64,000 nt of DNA from Cephalotus follicularis (GCA_001972305.1 BDDD01001769.1:1-64000); one strand, 5' to 3'; counted from the stretch's first letter, positions 12,120 to 24,860 are shown. The notes: generated by a model from the sequence alone, not told the origin. Made by a program: numbers and translations.

Positions 12120-13200
12120 GCGCACGAGGCCATGCAGGTGCATCCTCGTCTTACTTAGTGCGCACCAAGGCCATGCAAATTCAATCTCTTCCTCCTATCC
12201 TCATAAGCATGCCAGTAGAGTCCAAAAGTGCCACATAATACTTGTGAGCGTCTAGCACGGCCATGGAGCATGCAGAAGAGGATTCGACACTGTTACAGTG
12301 TTCGTCGTATTACCCTCGGATGCGGGCAGAAGATGACGCCCATAGAGGAAGAACGCATGCACGAAGGATGCTCGACGTCATGTTACGCATGCGCTGCAGT
12401 CACTGGGCACTCCTCGACATCATAACGCATGCTCGCAATACACTATTGGGCTTCGTCTGGTGCGCACTGCACCATGGTAGAGGACAGCTCGCGTGCGCTG
12501 CGCGCATGGCAGTAGGCGAGCTGGGCATACCCAGCACTATATGGCGAGGACGGACTCACGTTTGCGTCCTCGGCACCTTGGGCATGCATAGGACGCATGC
12601 AGGAAATGAAGGTGTCCTCGGTGCCTGTTGTGGACGGGACGTGCATAGAGGACAGTGGCGTCCTCTGTTTTAACGTCCTCGGTATTTGATCCTCTGTCAA
12701 GTTATCCGTTGACGCTGACACCTTGGCTCATCCCAGGCGCATGCGGGGCGCACCTCGGCGTGTATGCTCAGCGTACGACATTAGGGCACCCTCGACACCT
12801 GCAGTAACGGGACGCATGGCAGAGGACAATGGCGTCCTCTGCGCAGAGTGTCGTCGGGAGTTCACAGCGGTCATGACACATGCAGAAGACAATATCGTCC
12901 TCCGCACTTGTGTCCTCGGGCATTTACAGTACTCATTCTCAGCGTTGCAATGGAGCATGGTGTATGCAGAGGACGGTAACGTCCTCTGTACTTGGCGTTC
13001 GCAAAGTCTCAGTGACGTTTTCTGGCGCATGGGCTGATGGCACCTCGGCAAGTATCCTAGGCGATGGCATCCTAGCACTTCCCGGGCGCATGCATAGCTC
13101 ACCTCGGCCCGTGACGCCATCATCGTACTGCCAAGCGTGAAGGAACGCGTAGCAGTGATGCCTTGCGCAGGTGTAAGGACGCACCAAGGTGTCCTCGGGC
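12120..13200 (+). repeat. Hairpin-bearing tandem repeats in the solo LTR
   Basis: A degenerate unit of about 70-130 bases recurs along this kilobase. Its common theme is GCATGCAGAGGAC, a few variable bases, GTCCTC, and a nearby CCTCGG word. Clear hairpin cores are GAGGACAGTGGCGTCCTC (12651-12668 region), GAGGACAATGGCGTCCTC (about 12822-12839), GAAGACAATATCGTCCTC (about 12885-12902) and GAGGACGGTAACGTCCTC (about 12970-12987). The open frames running through this region follow the repeat and are not host genes. Confidence 0.7.
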
Positions 13201-13962
13201 GTATGTGAAATATCATATAGTTATAGTGTATATTATTATATATATAACATAGAATAATACCTTACTTATATTGACTAAAGGGTACTGTTAGGAGAACCTA
13301 CCTCAGTTTACAGCGCTTCCTTCCCTGCTCAGCACAATCCCTTAATTGCTCCTCCGACTTCACTGCTCCTTCTTTTTCTTAGCTCAACAGCTGTAATTGC
13401 CCTTTGCTTTCAGAATGCCTCTTGCCTGTCTTTCTAAGGCTGAGAATGTGGGATTTAAAGGAATGAGAGATAGGGGGACAAGAATTCTCCAGAGTGCTTC
13501 CACTCATTGTCTCTTTCTCTCATTTTTCCCATCAGTCATCCCCACCGTCATTCCTCCCTTTTTATAATTTCAGCAGAAATTTCTAGAATTCACTAAACTC
13601 CTCCACTTCCTGCTTCACCATTTGGGCTGCAGAGGACGGCCCAACTCATACTTCCCTCTCTTCCACTTCCTTTGGCCCCAATAACAATAACTTAATTTAA
13701 AGCCCAATTCTCTTTCTTCCCTTAATTCAATTCCAATCAGGCCGTAACCATATTTTGGGCCCAATTCCATTATACATTTTAAGTCCAAACTCCATTTTAT
13801 TCCAAACTCCATTTTATTCCAAACCAATACATTTACATTCAGGCCTAAAATTGCCATTTCAATTCCTAGTTCATTAACAATACGGTTTTGGCTCAAAATA
13901 TTATTCCTCAAAATACTGTACATATACATTTTATTTACAAAATTCCTGGTTATTACAGCTGT

Positions 13963-15600
13963 TGACCGTATAGGTCGGTCATAACACATGGCACGTCATA
14001 GTACGTGTTTGAGTTCTGATAGTCCATTGTCTGTCTGTCTATTTGTCTGTTGGCAAAGGATCCTACTAGGTTGGCCATGGAGGCGACAAGTCGTGGGACT
14101 TGTTCGTCTGTTCTGTGAGTGGAATGTCTTTCTTTAACCCTTTCTATTATGAAATTTTGTTAAATGATTTAAATGTTTAAAAAGAGTTCACTTATGTATT
14201 TTCGTATCTGAATGAATTTGAATTTACTTCTGTTCTGAAACATGTTTAAGTTTTAAGGTCTAATACATTCTTTTAATGTTTTTCAAATGCTAACATGATT
14301 ATAGTCATACTATGATGCTATTTTCAGCTATATCTTTACATGATAAGGAAAATGATTTATGTATCTGTTTAAATCTGTTTTAAGTCTGTTTGAGGCATGG
14401 GTGATTTCTGTATCTGTTAAATCTGTTTAAATATGTTTCGATGCATGGTGATCTAGGTATTGTATTAGTTACACATCTGAGGCCCATGAGAGGCACTGTT
14501 TACACGTGTATGACCATCTGCTGATGCTTTGATACGACGGTATCATTGCCACTTTTTCTGCTTGACGTTTGGCCCGACGGGACCCATGTGTCAACCTTAC
14601 CTAGTAGACCCATTGCATCTTTATATATTTAGTATGTTTAAACTCTGTTAAATGCTACATATATCTGAGTTTTCTGATGATAAATCTGTTTCGGATAAAA
14701 ATCTGAAATTCTGCTGATTCTTTTAACTTTTGTTTTATAATCTATTTATAAATCGATTTTGGATGTATATTCTATTTAAGTTGTTTTAATCTGTTTTATA
14801 AATCGGATTCTGAATTTTCATTATGTGGCTGATTTTCATTCTGTTTCTGAAATTCTATTTGAGTTGTTTTATACTTTTGTTTATAACATTTCTGTAAAAA
14901 AAAATACAATTTATTGCGAGCTAAACTCTGTCCGAGTCTTTTGTTCCATCTTACTAGTCCTGTGGACTAACCTCTCCTCTGTTTTTGTTTTTAGTTAAGA
15001 CAAGTAAGTCTGCTGAGCTCTGTTAGCTAAAGTTAGTCAATCTGCTGAGATGAGACCACAAGGGCATGCCTACCAGTGTTTCCACACATGCATAGCATCA
15101 TTACATCGACATTTTAAATTATACATTATTTATGTTTTATATAAATGTTTTAGTTTTATTTAGAATAGCTGAGCCCTATTTTTTATTTATGTTTTGATAA
15201 TATAGTTGAGGCGGAGCCTAACCTATGCATGTTTTTTTTGTGGTCTGCTGAGGGCTGAGCCCACTTTATAAATTGTGAATTTTCTCCTACGGGAGTATGG
15301 TTTGCTAAGGGCTGAGCCCATTTTATAAATTGTGTTTTTCTTTACATGGGGCATAGTCCGATAAACGGATATTACATGCATGATTTTCATAAGAATTTAA
15401 GAGTTATAATTATTTTCAAGTTTTTGAAGAAACTTTTCTGTTTATTTAATGGTTTTTAGCTAAACTTTGTATATTCATTCTGTTTAAAAACGTATTTCTG
15501 AAATTTTGTTTTTTTGAGCTTACGAGGTGAGTCTCTAATGAGAGGTTTGGCCTCGTAGTGTGCGTGATGAATCCTAGCGGGCTGAGTCCGAATGTGTCAA
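13963..15600. other. Right flank of the solo LTR: unclassified LTR-like repeat region
   Basis: This stretch lacks coding frames but has a transposon-like character: repeated themes TCTGTTTAAATCTG, GGGCTGAGCCCA (near 15255 and 15313) and a segment near 14470-14600 typical in style of plant Gypsy LTRs. I read it as the continuation of 10387-10944 across the solo-LTR insertion. Its family and borders are not resolved. Confidence 0.4.
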
Positions 15601-15809
15601 TCATAATTTACCTCTATACCTAATAATTGGATCAATTGAGAACAACTGAGTAATCAAATTTATAAATTTGAATCGATATCAACACTCAATAAATAAAAAT
15701 TTATTGATACTAAATTGAAACAATGAGTACATGGGGATGATGTGGTAACTATGTACCACTTATTGTAAATTTGATTGATCAACACTAGATGCTACATCAT
15801 CACCTCGAG

Positions 15810-15957
15810 TAGGGCTACCAACGAACCAAACTATTCGTGAACAGTTCACGACTTGACTTGATAACGGCTCGTTCGCGTTCGTTCAATAAGCTTAACGAAC
15901 GAACACGAACACGATTTTAAGGCTCGTTAGCTTAACGAGCCGAGTTTGAACAGGGGT
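15810..15957. repeat. hAT-like MITE, partial copy
   Basis: It starts TAGGGCTACCAACGAACC and carries the same body as the complete copy at 16206: TTCGTGAACAG, CTCGATAACGGCTCxTTCGCG-like sequence, AACACGAACACGATTTTAAG and TTAGCTTAACGAGCCGAG. The 3' terminal repeat is not present, and the match fades after about 15957. Confidence 0.65.
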
Positions 15958-16205
15958 AGGCTCAACTCGTTATGTTCATTAAAAACTCGATTATAAACTC
16001 GATAATAACCCTTACCAGTAAATGTTCTATCCACTTTAGTGCATCATGTAGCGATTATGAATTGTTAAATGAAAAAGGCAGGACAAGTGGTTCACCACTT
16101 AAGATTCCATGTATCACGATATTACACTCAATAAAAGTTGTGAGATATGATACCAATGTCAACTTTTCAAATAAGAGTTGTGGTATCATTTATTTGAAAT
16201 GGTAT

Positions 16206-16387
16206 TAGGGCTGCAAACGAACCAAGTCATTCGTGAACAGCTCGCGACTCGACTCGATAACGGCTCATTCGCGTTCTTTCGATAAGCTTAACGAAGGAAC
16301 ACGAACACGATTTTAAGACTCGTTAGCTTAACGAGCCGAGCCCAAACAACCTAAAGGTCGACACGATTCGACTTGTTTGCCGCCCTA
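16206..16387. mobile_element. hAT-like MITE, complete copy
   Basis: The 182-bp element has terminal inverted repeats TAGGGCTGCAAAC and GTTTGCCGCCCTA. The body is itself rich in palindromes (GCTCGTTAGCTTAACGAGCC-type). TAGGG-type ends suit non-autonomous hAT elements, but I see no clear 8-bp target duplication. A diverged partial copy lies 250 bases upstream. Confidence 0.65.
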
Positions 16388-18109
16388 ATCTCAAGCTCAA
16401 TGTTTGATATTGAACTAAATTTATAAGCTCAGTTCAAAGGGCAATTGGTAAATTCAAGAATAAAGGACAAATTGATAGTTATGTCTTTAATTGTTGAAGG
16501 GGCTGTTTCGGAGTTCAATTTACTATCGTTCTAATATTATTCTAGCAAATAAAAATATTAAAAATGTTGTTAACACTTATTTTTTTATGGGTCTCACACC
16601 CTAACAACCAAAAGGAAGAAAAAAAAACGAGTGTTGATGTTTTTAACAGTTTTGGGGGGATTTCACAGCTACTTTTTGCCAAAAAATAGTTTGTTAATAA
16701 GTATTTTAGGACATTTGTTAATTAGATCCTTAAAAAATTAGGCTAGATCAGAGAAAAATACCCAAAGTTTATTTTGTGAACAATTTAACTCTTAAAGTTC
16801 ATACACCTCAAAGTTAACATGTGTTAACAAAATAGTAAATTTACTATTATTTACCATAATCATTTTTCAATAAGACAAATACCTCGCAGTCTTCACTAAC
16901 GGATTGAATTCAACCTGTTTGAAACATGTAAATCTTTAGCAGGTGTTTAGCCCATATGACATTTTTTCTTGGATTTAAGTCTAAGATGCTAGGATTTCGA
17001 ATCAATCACCATATAAATTTTAAAAAAAAAAAGTCAAACAGAAACATGTACACAAATTCTCCTCCAAGGATAATAATATTTATTTCCTTCACAACAATTT
17101 CAAAGTTTGAATCTTCAATTTTAATGGAATCAAAGCTCTTATTTATAATTTTATCTAACCATGATAAATTCGGGGATTTTCAATTTCTTGGCCAAAGGAC
17201 AAGTTTTACTAGATCGATTCACAAATTTCTACTTAATAACACACATAATATGTATCAATAAACAGACTACATCGAAACAACATGAAATAAAGATCTAATC
17301 GGTATTTCTGATTTATAAATCCAAAATATTCTAAACACAATTTCTTGTTGCATAATCCTAATCAAGGCGTGAATTATATGTCAATCTAAATAGTGCATGG
17401 AGAGAAACAAAACCCCATTAAATGAGATCAAATTATTCACTTTTTATCTTCTATTTGGTTCAAGAATATTAAGTGTAAAACTTAATAAAAACATGAATAA
17501 ACACCTATTTTAGGAGACTATACCCTAAATCATCTACGCTAAGTTCTGATAAGGTGACAGAAATAAGGTGTGTCCATGGTTAATTGTTCCCACCACCCAA
17601 GAACTGCTCATTCTAACAAAAGACAAACAGCATGAGTGTATTTGTCCCGTTAACCCAACATCGAACGTCAAATCTACCGTTTTTAAACTTTAGGTGTTAA
17701 AGCATCCACAGAAATAGAACATACATCTGAGTATTCCTGTAATTTACTAAAAAAAATGATAGCCCAGATACAATTTTCATGATGCTGGATTATATTACCG
17801 AAGACAAATGACCTCTCTATGTTACTTCTCCATGTACGGAGAGATACAACATATCCTATTCTTGTCTCAGTTCTCATGGCTGCACACTGATCTAAAGAAT
17901 AATAGCAAAGCTAACAATTCTATATGTATTTATGACCAAACCCACCAAACTGTTTTCCTCTTGCATCGCTCAAACCTTGATATAACAACATAGTCATCAA
18001 ATTTGAGTGCTTTGCCCTCGCCCTTGAAAGGAGTGAAAATGTATTTTTACCAATATGACAGATAGCCCATAGATGCACCAACCTTGATGTCTGATCAAGT
18101 CAGTGTGGG
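16388..18109. other. AT-rich intergenic DNA downstream of the LIN37-like gene
   Basis: About 1.7 kb with no supported gene. The last few hundred bases before 18110 are expected to hold the 3' untranslated region of the minus-strand LIN37-like gene. Confidence 0.5.
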
Positions 18110-19052
18110 CTAGTTTCCAGTGGCAGTATCATTTCTAAACTGTTCAGCAAGCGGAGGAAGGAGAAGTGCAAGCCTAGATTTATACCTTGCAATTCGTTTC
18201 AGCCGTTCTTCCCTCAGCCTTCAGGCAAAATACAAACATGGGTAACTAATCAATCGAATTCACGTCTCATACATAAAGCAATCATACAGAAGGTATTGCT
18301 TCCTTCCAAATCATCTTGGAGGAATTAATGGAAATAATAATAACAAAAAATACATTGTGAATCATGGGATATAACATTGAGAGGCATAATCAAACAACAT
18401 AAACAAATCAACTGCATAGAATAACAGCTATAGGGGAAACTGTTTCTGGGAATGAAATAATGCTTGTCAAGGCTCCACTCACATCACATAACAAATTTTT
18501 ACCTTCCAAAAAGAGCTGCTATAGTCTAATTGAAAGCAGAATAAAGTCGCAGCTTGAAGCTTCACCAAAGCAAAAATTAGGGGTGCTGTTTTGGAAATAT
18601 ATTGGAGTATTTCAGAAACTCCACTAAGGCAAAACAGTACAACTTATAAGGGTTTCAAAATACATTTTCTCATTTAAGTTTGGAAGTTCTAAACTGACAG
18701 ATAAGTGGAACCGATGTTAGAGTTTTCTCTTATTTTATTTGATATTACTACTTGTGTTTTGGTTTGTTTTATCAAGCAAACATTTTCGGTTTTCTTATTT
18801 TTTGTTTTCTCCAAACCATCTTCTATCTGGTCTGCTGGCCCAAACATAAACATGCCAGCAGATCGGATAGAAGATGATTTGGAGTCCAAAACTTCTCTCA
18901 AGGAGGCTCTCTGATATGACCAATAGCCATACCAGTAAGGAGGAGTGCCAACTCCGCAAGGCAGTTACTCATAGAGCAAAAAGAATAAAACAAAGGCCTC
19001 CGATGCTTGCGGATTACGTGATTATGGAAGGTTCCTAGGCCTAACAGAATCA

Positions 19053-19093
<41 letters not shown>

Positions 19094-22000
19094 CAGCTGA
19101 GTGCGTGTGTTTTGGCTATTATGGAATATTACCTATCTCTCTGTTGTTCTAGGCTCTAGGCTCTTCTCCTACCTCTCTTTCTTCTTCTCTAAGGAGATAG
19201 CTACCCTCTATAGTAGCAGTGTTTACCAATCTGTATTTTCCTTTATGAGTTTCTCCATATTGTACCCAGACTTGTTATCAATATAACCAGATCTCTGTTG
19301 CTGCCAGATTGTGGGATTTCTAATTTCTTCTATTGTTGATATCTCTTGTTTGTTTGCCGTTTGGTAGCACTAACACTCTCATAGAAGGATCTTGTTAAAC
19401 AGAAAGGAAAACCAGTAACTGAGAATACAAGGATCACCTATGCAGCACTGCTAATACTGGAAACCTATACTCTAATCAACAATACTCAATAAACTCTTCT
19501 CAATGTCGGAATTAAGTAGCAGCATAAAGCCCCAACAAAGCAGGAGTTCAGCTCATTCTTCAAACATTGATTCGTAATAGATAGATCTGTTATTTCTTTT
19601 ACTGACTGTTATTTTGCAAATAATTTAGAAGGGTCACAAAACTTCACTAGGGCATAAGGGCTACAAATGAGGGGTTTTAATTAATTTTTGAGAGTTTTAG
19701 ATTGAAAACTAGGGGAACCACCATTAGGGTTTTCTTTTATCCTGATTCCCACCGCTACTTTTTAAATAGCAATCTGTTACAAGAGATTGTATGACTTATC
19801 ACTCTCCAACTGTTTAATGAGGAAAACAATCAAACTAAAAATAACTTTCCTGCTCAACTTCTAGGTCAAGATATTAAGTGGGCTAAACATGACAGGTAAT
19901 TATAGTTATAACTTCCTTTCATTAGGCCAATACACGTAATGTTCTGATTAGGACAGTAAAAATTCTTTGGCAGATAACTACAATACAATTTTCAGAATCT
20001 AAGGCATTGATTGGAAAAGCATAAAAGGGTAAAAGAGAAACTTACCGGGCTCGAACCCTTTTAGCTCGCTTGATATGCCCTTTTAACAGGTCTTCTGCTG
20101 ATAAAAGATGAATAGATTTTTCATCCTGAAAGAAGAGGCAGGCAAAAATCATGTCAGATGACAAGACTGTCTCAGCTTTTACTGCTGTGCTTCTAATTAC
20201 TGAAAAAAACACTTTTTCATTGAATAACATACAAATTGAACACTAACATAGTCAAATTCATAAAAGGATAAAATCTCCCATTTAAGTCTTTATCTCAACA
20301 TAAAGTTCACAAAGAGAATGAAAAAACTGATGAAAACATAACACAACATCCTCTCTGTTGGCCATGAATAAATGCTCTTTAATTCCTCTCAAATATAAAA
20401 TCATAATTGCAATTCAAGAATTTCCTTATGAAATATGAAGGCCCCCCTCTACAAGATTGTCAGATATTACCCTGTAAAATATGCCTAAGAAATATCTAAA
20501 GCTCCCTCTAGGAACTGATTCTAACCAGAAGCAAAGCATGACTATTAGTTCTGGCTACTGAGAGCAGAAAGAACAAGTAATAAAAAAAACGCTCCTCTGC
20601 ATATCATATAAAACATGGGTGATAAAAAAAAGCTCGAACTGACATCTTAGGGGAAAAAAATCTTATAATTTCCTCTCAAATCATATAAAAATACAGTTTC
20701 TCCCCAGTCCAAAACTATTCTGTCATAATACGAGTCAATGTATAACCCAAAAGGCAATGTTAAATTGAAGAATCCAGAAAAAACAACCTCCTCCTCTGGA
20801 TCTTCACATTCGTTTTTCTTTGGTAACTCCATATCTGCTACAGGTATAGGAGAAGGTCTTGGAAGAGACTTTACACCATCCCCATATAGTGGCTGCCAAT
20901 AAAATTAATGATACAAAGCATTGAGAAAGGCATAAAAACAAATGGCGGCATACACTTATGACTACATCCCTGGAACCAGGAATGAACAAACAAAAATTCT
21001 AGCTCATATAATGCCTCAAAGTTTCACTGACTACGCAGGTAATAATAGGTAATACCCTACAAGTAAACTTAGCAGATATCTGACACGTTTGGCATAATAT
21101 TTATACTTATATGGAGGCAACCAAATTAACCAACATTCCACCACTCTCCGTTGAGTACAGATGTATTATAATATGCAAGAAGGGAACATTGCACACTGGA
21201 GAGGAGATTTCTAATCACTCTAGTAAAATCGAGGCAAGAAATAATGGATTAAAAATGAAAGGAATTATGAATCCTATGAAACTACAAATTTCTTAATTGA
21301 AACCTGAAACATGCAATCGTTTTCAAGGCAGCTTCGCAGTTGTAAACCCATAACAAATACGAGTTCTTCAAATAAATAAGATAACTGCATATCAAAAAAT
21401 TCCCCCGAATAAGATGCAGACCTGACTTTCCTCTGGAAATCCATTTCTCAACCACGATCGACAAAGTGAGTAAAGAGAAACACCATCAGATATTCTGACC
21501 TACAAAGATAAGGCAAAAATAACATCAACAATAGTAAAGCAAATGATCTTTTATAAGATCAGTGCTCTATTTCACTGAAAGAATATAATACAGTTAACTT
21601 TTACACCATTTTTGTTTTATTAAATATCTGGAAAAAGATAAAACAGTGTGGGAGCAGTGTGCATTAGAAATGCAATTTACTACAAACAATTTTGCATCAA
21701 ACAGGAAACATGAAATTTAACCACTCAATTAGTATCTTTTAGATGAGAAGCTTGACGTTTTATAAGGAAAGTGTGGAAGTATATGGGAGGTTTTGAGCAT
21801 AGTAGTTTCAAATTCTGAAGGGGACCTGCGTGGAACCAATCACCGATAGCTCACAACAAAGCCTTATGTATGTATATGAGAGTATTTGGCATGATATGGT
21901 CCTTTTCTTATTTATTATTTTATTTTTTACCTAGCTATAACGTGCTACAGCTGATGGTCCTTTTTCTTTTTCATTACTCTTTTAGGGAGCCAAACACTCT

Positions 22001-23702
22001 ATCAACCTGTTTTCATTATCTTCTTCGTCAATGCCTGACCATGTCATTTTTTTGCTTATACAGTTGTCTTATTATGTTTTCAGCTTTCAATTATAATACA
22101 GCTGTCTTTCTGGAACCCAATGATATCCTTGATGTTTCTGCTTTTTACTTGTCCAGACACACTGTCATTTCAAATTCTAACATTCTCATTTATACAGCGT
22201 CCATTCCAATATCCATGGTTCACTAATTAGAACAAATCATGTGATTTCATCCATTAGGCATTAGGAAGCCTCAGAAACGGCTCTAAACCTAAGATATTTA
22301 TCAAAACGAAGTAAATATGACTGCTTGATGAAACATGCAGGGAAGTGGGATAAATGTCCGATACTAAATGAAGGATTCCTCTTTAGATAATAGGTAAAAA
22401 TTATGCCGTGTACAATTCTTGCATTATACACAAATATATAGACCATTAGAGGCCAACATAGGAACAAGAAAGCTTTGGCATTAGCACAACCTTTCAAAGG
22501 AGTCAAACGTGTATGGGTTTGCTTCTATCAACTTAATCATACTGTAATGCATAGTGTGTGTGTATGTATATAAACAAGGTAAGTTTGCATACTTTTCGAT
22601 CTCTAACAATGAAAAGATTATCGTCTCTGCCTTTGTCCCTGCAAGAAGCACAACAATTCTTTATAACTGCATAATCAAATGCATTAAACAATAAAAGAGG
22701 AGAGATAGATAATTAGAAGGAGAAAAATCCAGAAAACCAAAAAAAACACAAGGTACAACATCACCTTAAAATTTTAAACCCATTAGAGTCAGCAGCTGAC
22801 GATGGAGATGGAGCAACCTAAAACAAGAATTGGAAACTTACGAAATGCAATAAAACCAAACAGGAAGAGAGTGCAAATCCTGTAATCAGGTCAAACAATT
22901 CTTTTTAAAATTATCAATGAATAGACATCACAAGCACGTATAAATGAAATCGATAAAATGTGAAGCAAAATCCAATGGGAATATAAAAATGCCTCCATTT
23001 TCTCACTTAATAAACATAAGAATATATAAAAGAATTTCTCAATTATCACGCAAATAATGAGTTTCTTAATGATTAAGAGGTGAACTAAGAAAGAATGATT
23101 TGAGCCTAGATTGATTATTAGAAAATGGGGTTTTGGAAGCATAGCTAATATATATAATCCAAGCATATCATTACCTTCTCAGTGAGAATAAGGTTAAAAA
23201 ATAATGGACCCAAAAATGAAAAAACCACAATTCAAGCACAAATAAACAAAAACCCAGGACAAAAAAAAAAGGGAATCAATAAAAAAAAGCTGACCTGTGG
23301 TTGTTGCATTAGGAGGGGAATGCCCTTGATGGGACCCGGGGCAGAGGGTCTCAGATGGGGATGGTGCAAGTCCTGGTGAGCCCTAATCGTGAGGTTATTG
23401 ACAGAATCAAGATGAGGAGGAGGAGGAGGAGGAGGAGACCCAATTGGGGGGCGGTGGGAAGAAAAGGCGGGTCGGGGCGGGTACCCGGAAGGAGTGTGGT
23501 TGTTGATTGTAGAAGTAGTAGTAGTAGTAGGTGTTGTAGTTTTGGACAATGGCATGAAACCGCGACCAGAGGAGGAGAGCGGGTAGAGAATAGGGTGTTG
23601 TTGTTGTTGTTGTTGGGCACGCATGTTGATTGGGTGATACGGGTTATGGTTGTTGTAGCCACTTAGGGGCCTTGTAGGGGTTGAATTGTTGGTGTTGCTC
23701 AT
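18110..23702 (-). CDS. LIN37-like subunit of the plant DREAM/MuvB complex
   Basis: Seven exons on the minus strand join in phase with GT-AG introns: 23702-23295, 22817-22765, 22638-22593, 21499-21422, 20892-20788, 20125-20046 and 18218-18110 (stop TAG). The predicted protein has 292 residues. The N-terminal exon (1-136) is low complexity, with a run of six Gln and a run of eight Pro. The diagnostic segment is residues about 172-195, GVSLYSLCRSWLRNGFPEES, which matches the LY-hydrophobic-C-R-x-W-hydrophobic-RN signature of animal LIN37. A basic helix (LKGHIKRAKRVRARLREERL) follows near the C-terminus. LIN37 is a MuvB-core subunit of the nuclear DREAM complex, which controls cell-cycle genes; plant homologues exist. 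The start is the first ATG of an open exon. The family call rests on this motif and overall layout; gene-specific orthology is not claimed. Confidence 0.85.
18811..18882. other. Near-perfect hairpin with 29-bp arms
   Basis: The left arm 18811-18839 (CCAAACCATCTTCTATCTGG then TCTGCTGGC) pairs with the right arm 18854-18882 around a 14-base loop, with only a few mismatches. Pairing continues weakly outward through CTCCAAA/TTTGGAG. It could be a palindromic MITE remnant or a precursor of small RNAs. Confidence 0.7.
19057..19092. repeat. (TA)n microsatellite
   Basis: Eighteen uninterrupted TA dinucleotides in the last intron of the LIN37-like gene; likely polymorphic in length. Confidence 0.95.
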
Positions 23703-24476
23703 TGCTGCCGCTGCTGCTGCCTTACTTGTCTGCTTCTTTCTTCTTTTTTAAAATTTTGGTACTTCACTTCACGCTTAAATTGTTGCCTCTGCCTCCTCTT
23801 AGTGGCGCCAATAATCATCAAATTGGATCTAATCACACTTTTCCCTTTGCAAGGACAATATTATTGAGTCATGACAAGTTCACCAGTCAGTCCCCATCAA
23901 ATTCAACTTTTATTATATCCAAATTAAAATAATTATCTTTATATTTTTTTTAATAACCAACTTATAAGTTTGAATTTCTCGTGTTGAATTACCACGATTT
24001 CGAAAGTTTGCTTATTCGATGCTTTAATAGTGATTTGTGGCTCCAAACTATTATTTTTTTTTATAAACAAAATAATCAAGGACAAAATATTGTAGGCCAT
24101 GAGATGTAAGATGAACTTTCAATAAATTTCTAAATATTTCAAGAAACTTATGGATGCATTTTGTGGAGGTAACCAATTAACATTGATTATGATTTGTCAA
24201 TTGATTTTCTTAATAAAATTTAGTGAAATGTCTAATATCATATATATTTTAGTAATAAGAAAACGTTTGTGGGCTTTCACAGTTTCAATTTACTCTAAAA
24301 AGTCCCAGCTGGGTAGAAACTTTTATAATTTTGCTTCATCCAAATCCTTATAATCCTAACGTGTTACTTGTGCTTTTTCACGTGTTTACAAAATGGTTCG
24401 GTCCGAACTAGTTAGCTCGTTATAAAATAAAAAAAAGTATAAAAGAGAAAATATTTTTGGAAGTGTTCGTTTGTAA

Positions 24477-24823
24477 TTGCGTTGTGTTTGGTTCGTGGCA
24501 TTATCCTTAAAAATAACATTTTCAATAATGTCTATAAGACCCTCTCACATGAAGGAGTTTATTTTAAAAAAAATTAAAATACTCCTGTAAACTATTTATT
24601 CCCATAGGAATAGTTTATTTGTAAAATATGGGTAAGTAATTACCATAAAAAATGATGAGAACTTCTCTCAAAACTGATGAGAATCCAACATTTTTGTGAA
24701 AATACAATATTAATTGTTCATTATACCATTGAATATTATTTGTGATACGCATTAATTATTTGTTACACAATATTATGCACTGATTATTTGTGCTCGTATA
24801 TATATAAACACAAATAATTAGTG

Positions 24824-24860
<37 letters not shown>

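Larger units (their letters stand above)
10945..13957. mobile_element. Giant solo LTR (3,013 bp), probably Ty3/Gypsy chromovirus (Tekay-like)
   Basis: The block opens TGTAACGCCCC and closes GTTATTACA, so its ends are TG...CA with inverted terminal bases (TGTAA / TTACA). It is bordered by a perfect 5-bp direct repeat, GCTGT at 10940-10944 and 13958-13962, the usual signature of LTR-element integration. No gag, pol, primer-binding site or second LTR is seen inside, which fits an LTR left by recombination between the two LTRs of one element. LTRs beginning TGTAAC(G/A)CCCC and several kb long are typical of plant Tekay-type chromoviruses; that family call is inference. The interior is full of short tandem and hairpin units. 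Confidence 0.75.
18500..19780. repeat. Probable transposon-derived insertion in the last LIN37-like intron
   Basis: The final intron (18219-20045, 1,827 bp) contains sequence unlike its surroundings: a hairpin (18811-18882), a TA microsatellite (19057-19092), and an LTR-like tract with repeated CTCTCT/TTCTTCT words ending near ATCAATATAACCAGATCTC. The segment near 18670-18740 is weakly similar to 19670-19745 (both have GGGGAACC- or GTGGAACC-like sequence followed by TTAG(A/G)GTTTTC), suggesting terminal or duplicated repeats. I cannot assign a family. Confidence 0.35.

Noticed and set aside
12263-13216. Several open frames of 80-160 codons on both strands
   Set aside because: They follow the GC-rich tandem hairpin repeats of the solo LTR and have Cys/His/Arg-rich low-complexity composition without domains.
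22561-22580. Possible TATA box (TATATAAA) near a LIN37-like exon
   Set aside because: It lies in an intron of the minus-strand gene, and TATA-like words are expected by chance in such AT-rich DNA.
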